DNA from: Anaerohalosphaera lusitana
Lineage (GTDB): Bacteria > Planctomycetota > Phycisphaerae > Sedimentisphaerales > Anaerohalosphaeraceae
Length of the DNA stretch: 64,000 bases
Direction of reading: 5' to 3'
Assembly (NCBI RefSeq): GCF_002007645.1
Contig: NZ_CP019791.1
Span: 1,612,001-1,676,000, forward strand
Position numbers and translations under genes: made by a program. Each line of letters starts with the position of its first letter. Within the stretch, counting starts at the first letter, position 1. Shown here one piece after another: positions 61,424 to 64,000 of this stretch. The notes beneath the pieces were generated by a model that did no database searches, had not been told where the DNA came from, and was given only the letters and a program-made list of their open reading frames with translations.

Positions 61424-61858
61424 CTACAAGTCACTAAGCTCTTCGGCCGAAAGCACCTCAAAGCCTGCCTCGCTCACGATCTGCGGAGCGTTCGTTTCTT
61501 TGAGATTTTCGATCTCGAGACAGCATATTCCCTGGTGGTCCGGCTCGAGGACAAAGCCGTAAGCATCGATCACATTGATGTCATTTTCCGCCAGCACCGT
61601 CGTCAGCTTGTGCAGATTTCCCGGCTTGTCCGGCACGGATATCGCCAGCGTATCCTTCAGTGCACATGCAAAATTCTTCTCGGACAGTGCCAGGTACGCT
61701 TCCTGCGGCTTGTCCACGATCAGCTTCAGCAGACCGTAATCGCCCCGATCCTGCATAGCGAACGCACGCACATTGATATTACTTTCGAGCAGGCTCTGTG
61801 TGACCGATTCGAGTCTGCCTGGGCGGTTTTCTACGAATACGTTAAGCTGTTTGGTCAT
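61424..61858 (-). CDS. ACT domain protein
   Basis: A 144-residue protein made of two ACT domains (QLNVFVENRPGRLESVTQSL and LAISVPDKPGNLHKLTTVLAENDINVIDAYG), which bind amino acids or similar small ligands. ATG 61858 is chosen because AGGAGG lies 6 nt upstream on the minus strand. It follows the phenylacetate-CoA ligase-type gene by 10 nt. PaaK plus ACT pairs are common in anaerobes that use aromatic amino acids, so it may regulate the ligase. Confidence 0.88.
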   Translation of the reverse strand: MTKQLNVFVENRPGRLESVTQSLLESNINVRAFAMQDRGDYGLLKLIVDKPQEAYLALSEKNFACALKDTLAISVPDKPGNLHKLTTVLAENDINVIDAYGFVLEPDHQGICCLEIENLKETNAPQIVSEAGFEVLSAEELSDL

Positions 61859-61868
61859 TTTGAGCCTC

Positions 61869-63185
61869 CTATTGTTCGTCTTTGGGTCTCTCGTCAATTA
61901 CGCGTTTGGCCTTGCCCTCGTACACAGGCAGGAATCCCGGCTCGTGAAGCTTTACCAGGGGCTTAATGGTGATGGTTCCCTTGAGCTTTTCGACTATTCT
62001 GTGACGCAGGTTCTCCAGCTCGCCCGCGCTGCCTGTGAACATCTTTGAATATATCTCGACCTGTACGGTCAGCCGGTCGAGTGCTCCCTGCTTGTCGAGA
62101 CATATCTGATAGTTCGTGCCGACTTCGGGGATCTTCATGATCACTTCTTCGATCTGCGACGGGAAAACGTTCACGCCGTTGATGATAAGCATGTCGTCAG
62201 TTCTGCCTTTGATCCTGCTCAACCGGCGGTGCGTTCTGCCGCATTCACACTGACCGGGCAGTATCGACGCCAGATCACGCGTCCTGTACCGCATCAGCGG
62301 GGTTGCATGCCGAATAAGATTTGTAACGATCACCTCGCCGGGCTCACCGTCTTCGAGATTCTCGTCCGTCTCCGGATCAACGATCTCAACGATATAGCCG
62401 TCTTCCCAGAAATGCATGCCCGCTTTATGTACGCATTCAAACGCAAGCCCCGGCCCGTTCATCTCACTCAGCCCGTAGGAGTTATACGCATCGATATTAT
62501 ACAGCTCTTCGATCTTCTTGCGGACGTTTTCGCTGTGCGGCTCCGCCCCGATAAATGCCTTCTGCAGATTGAGCTGTTTGAGCGAAATATCGTTCTCATC
62601 CAGCACCGTGCGGATGTGCAGCATATAGCTTGGCGTCGCATGCACCACTGATGTCTGGAAATCCTGCATGATCTGAACCTGCCGAAGAGTATTTCCGCTC
62701 GAAACAGGTATTACCGTCATGCCCGCTTTTTCCGCTCCGTAATGCAGCCCCAGTCCGCCTGTGAACAGACCGTACGTCATCATATTCTGGAACACATCCT
62801 TCTTGCTCGCGCCGGTGCAGACTACACAACGCGCGACGAGATCGGTCCAGGTATCGACATCTTCACCTGAAAAATATATTACCGTCGGTATCCCCGTGGT
62901 GCCGCTGGAGCTGTGTATCCGATTGACCTCGTCCATGTCGCAAGCGAGAAGCCCCTTCGGAAAACTCTTTCGCAGGTCGTCCTTGGTGGTGAAAGGGATC
63001 TTTTTCAAGTCTTCAAGTGACTTGATGTCGTCGCTGGAGGACATGCCCGCCTTGGCAAGGCGTTTCTTGTAAAAGGGCGTTTTGAAGGCCGAGTCCACGA
63101 CCTTTTTCAACCTCTCAAGCTGCAGGGCCTCTAGATCGCCTCTGCTTGCTGTTTCGATTCGTTCGTCCCAGAATGGTACTTGCAT
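61869..63185 (-). CDS. Phenylacetate-CoA ligase family protein (PaaK-like)
   Basis: A 438-residue adenylate-forming enzyme that activates an aryl acid with ATP and CoA. It has HSSSGTTGIPTVIYFSGED (AMP-binding loop), SYGLSEMNGPGLAFEC, RYRTRDLASIL and GRTDDMLIINGVNVFPSQIE, the last a PaaK hallmark. The N-terminus QVPFWDERIETASRGDLEALQLERLKKVV is typical, so the start at 63185 is right even though it overlaps the upstream symporter gene by 55 nt. Substrate (phenylacetate, indoleacetate or similar) cannot be told. Confidence 0.92.
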   Translation of the reverse strand: MQVPFWDERIETASRGDLEALQLERLKKVVDSAFKTPFYKKRLAKAGMSSSDDIKSLEDLKKIPFTTKDDLRKSFPKGLLACDMDEVNRIHSSSGTTGIPTVIYFSGEDVDTWTDLVARCVVCTGASKKDVFQNMMTYGLFTGGLGLHYGAEKAGMTVIPVSSGNTLRQVQIMQDFQTSVVHATPSYMLHIRTVLDENDISLKQLNLQKAFIGAEPHSENVRKKIEELYNIDAYNSYGLSEMNGPGLAFECVHKAGMHFWEDGYIVEIVDPETDENLEDGEPGEVIVTNLIRHATPLMRYRTRDLASILPGQCECGRTHRRLSRIKGRTDDMLIINGVNVFPSQIEEVIMKIPEVGTNYQICLDKQGALDRLTVQVEIYSKMFTGSAGELENLRHRIVEKLKGTITIKPLVKLHEPGFLPVYEGKAKRVIDERPKDEQ

Positions 63186-64000
63186 GTTTTCTGCTCTATG
63201 AATAAACCAGTTTCAGTTATTTCGAGAACCTTGTCATTCGGTTTCTTAGTTGCCAAACTCACCAGTACATAGCTTACCAGCGAAACGCCGAAAGAGAACA
63301 GGCTGAAGTGTACGGGCATAGGTACGGGATTGATGCCCGGGAAAAGCCCTTTACCCATCGCTGCGAAAACAAGGGCGCTGATGAACCCCGCCGCCATCGC
63401 GGTAATACAGCCCTCTCTGGTGCCGCGTTTCCAGTATAAGCCGCCCAGCAGGGGAACCGTGAATGCTGAGAACATCACCCCGACGGCCGCCCAGATCAGA
63501 AATGCAAGAAGCTTGGGCGGATATAGAGCGACGACGACAGCAAGAACCGTAGTGACGAACACCGTTGCACGGTTGATAAGATTCACGAGCTGGTCACTTG
63601 CTGTGCGATGAATGAATTTCTTGTAGATGTCCCAGCTTATGCAGTTGCCGATCGTCAGCATCAGTCGGTCCGTCGTTGTCATCACCGCGGCCAGCACAAC
63701 TGTACCCGCAAGGATCGAAACAAAAGGCATGTCTCTAAATATGAATTCAACCGCCTGTATAAATGCACGGTCGGCTCTCTCAACCTCGATGATACCCCTT
63801 TCAGCCAGGGCGCGTGCGGCAAAACCGGAAGTCTTGATCAATGCCATCATGACAAAATACGCCACGAACACGATCAGCGGAGCCCACTTGAAATACTTTT
63901 TCTGATTCACAGCAAGCACGTTGTTTATGATGTGCGGCGCCGAAGCCAGACCCATTATCAGCAGCATGCACAGCGAAAGTGCAAAGAAGGGCGTCATGAA
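63131..64000 (-). CDS. Sodium:solute symporter, C-terminal part (cut by the window end)
   Basis: At least 289 residues of a multi-pass membrane protein; the 5' end lies beyond 64000. Segments such as LLIMGLASAPHIINNVLAVNQ, SILAGTVVLAAVMTTTDRLMLTIG and LIWAAVGVMFSAFTVPLLGGLYWKRGTREG are typical of the SSS/PutP family, which couples Na+ to uptake of organic acids, sugars or amino acids. The hydrophilic tail overlaps the start of the PaaK-like gene, so it may supply the acid that enzyme activates. Confidence 0.85.
   Translation of the reverse strand, partial: FMTPFFALSLCMLLIMGLASAPHIINNVLAVNQKKYFKWAPLIVFVAYFVMMALIKTSGFAARALAERGIIEVERADRAFIQAVEFIFRDMPFVSILAGTVVLAAVMTTTDRLMLTIGNCISWDIYKKFIHRTASDQLVNLINRATVFVTTVLAVVVALYPPKLLAFLIWAAVGVMFSAFTVPLLGGLYWKRGTREGCITAMAAGFISALVFAAMGKGLFPGINPVPMPVHFSLFSFGVSLVSYVLVSLATKKPNDKVLEITETGLFIEQKTCKYHSGTNESKQQAEAI

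Overview
The window suggests an anaerobic, marine or saline, polysaccharide-degrading Planctomycetota of the Phycisphaerae/Sedimentisphaerales type. This rests on gene content only: a secreted GH2 enzyme, a sulfatase with a Tat-like leader, a uroporphyrinogen-decarboxylase-like enzyme, a bifurcating [FeFe]-hydrogenase cluster, and RHS proteins carrying a dockerin-like calcium-loop segment. No rRNA or taxonomic marker is present. An AT-richer accessory block (about 1-36.7 kb) ends beside a tRNA-Gly gene, and GC-richer core genes follow (37.0-64 kb).

Accessory block. (1) Bases 1-9433 hold a co-directional, nearly gapless run: a type I-like specificity subunit (hsdS), a helicase with a C-terminal PD-(D/E)XK-like motif in place of a classical HsdR, a methyltransferase (hsdM), a HEPN protein, two small PD-(D/E)XK-type nucleases and a hypothetical protein. 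I read it as a composite defence operon. (2) About 9.4-21 kb is an integrative element. It has a DUF2958 gene, small unknown genes, an AEP+CHC2 primase, a tightly coupled five-gene operon ending in a degenerate RuvB-like protein, and an opposing operon of an intact RuvB-like ATPase, an excisionase-like HTH protein and a tyrosine recombinase. Five of its genes share ATTTCCCAGA 44-59 nt before their start codons. Two small genes share a structured leader, and the primase start lies in a possible RNA switch. (3) About 21-36.7 kb is a polymorphic-toxin locus: a 2590-residue secreted RHS protein with a nuclease-like tip, its likely immunity gene, then displaced tips (lysozyme-like, two HNH-type nucleases, a DUF2235-type lipase) interleaved with probable immunity genes, including a SitI6-type double-CXXCG protein.

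Core block. proA and proB lie between tRNA-Gly and tRNA-Leu. A sulfatase, an AraC regulator and a GH2 enzyme form a carbohydrate locus, followed by a UroD-like protein and a secreted HExxH protein. A Rex operator and promoter precede rex, a sensor kinase, a 2Fe-2S protein, hydB, hydA, hydC, hydG, hydE, a lone receiver protein and hydF. This encodes a soluble NADH/ferredoxin-linked hydrogenase, its three maturases, a redox repressor and two-component parts. Between the receiver gene and hydF are three tandem copies of a CCUCC-rich, double-hairpin element ending in terminators, the most striking non-coding signal here. The window ends with a minus-strand cluster of a sodium:solute symporter (cut by the window end), a phenylacetate-CoA ligase-type enzyme and an ACT protein.
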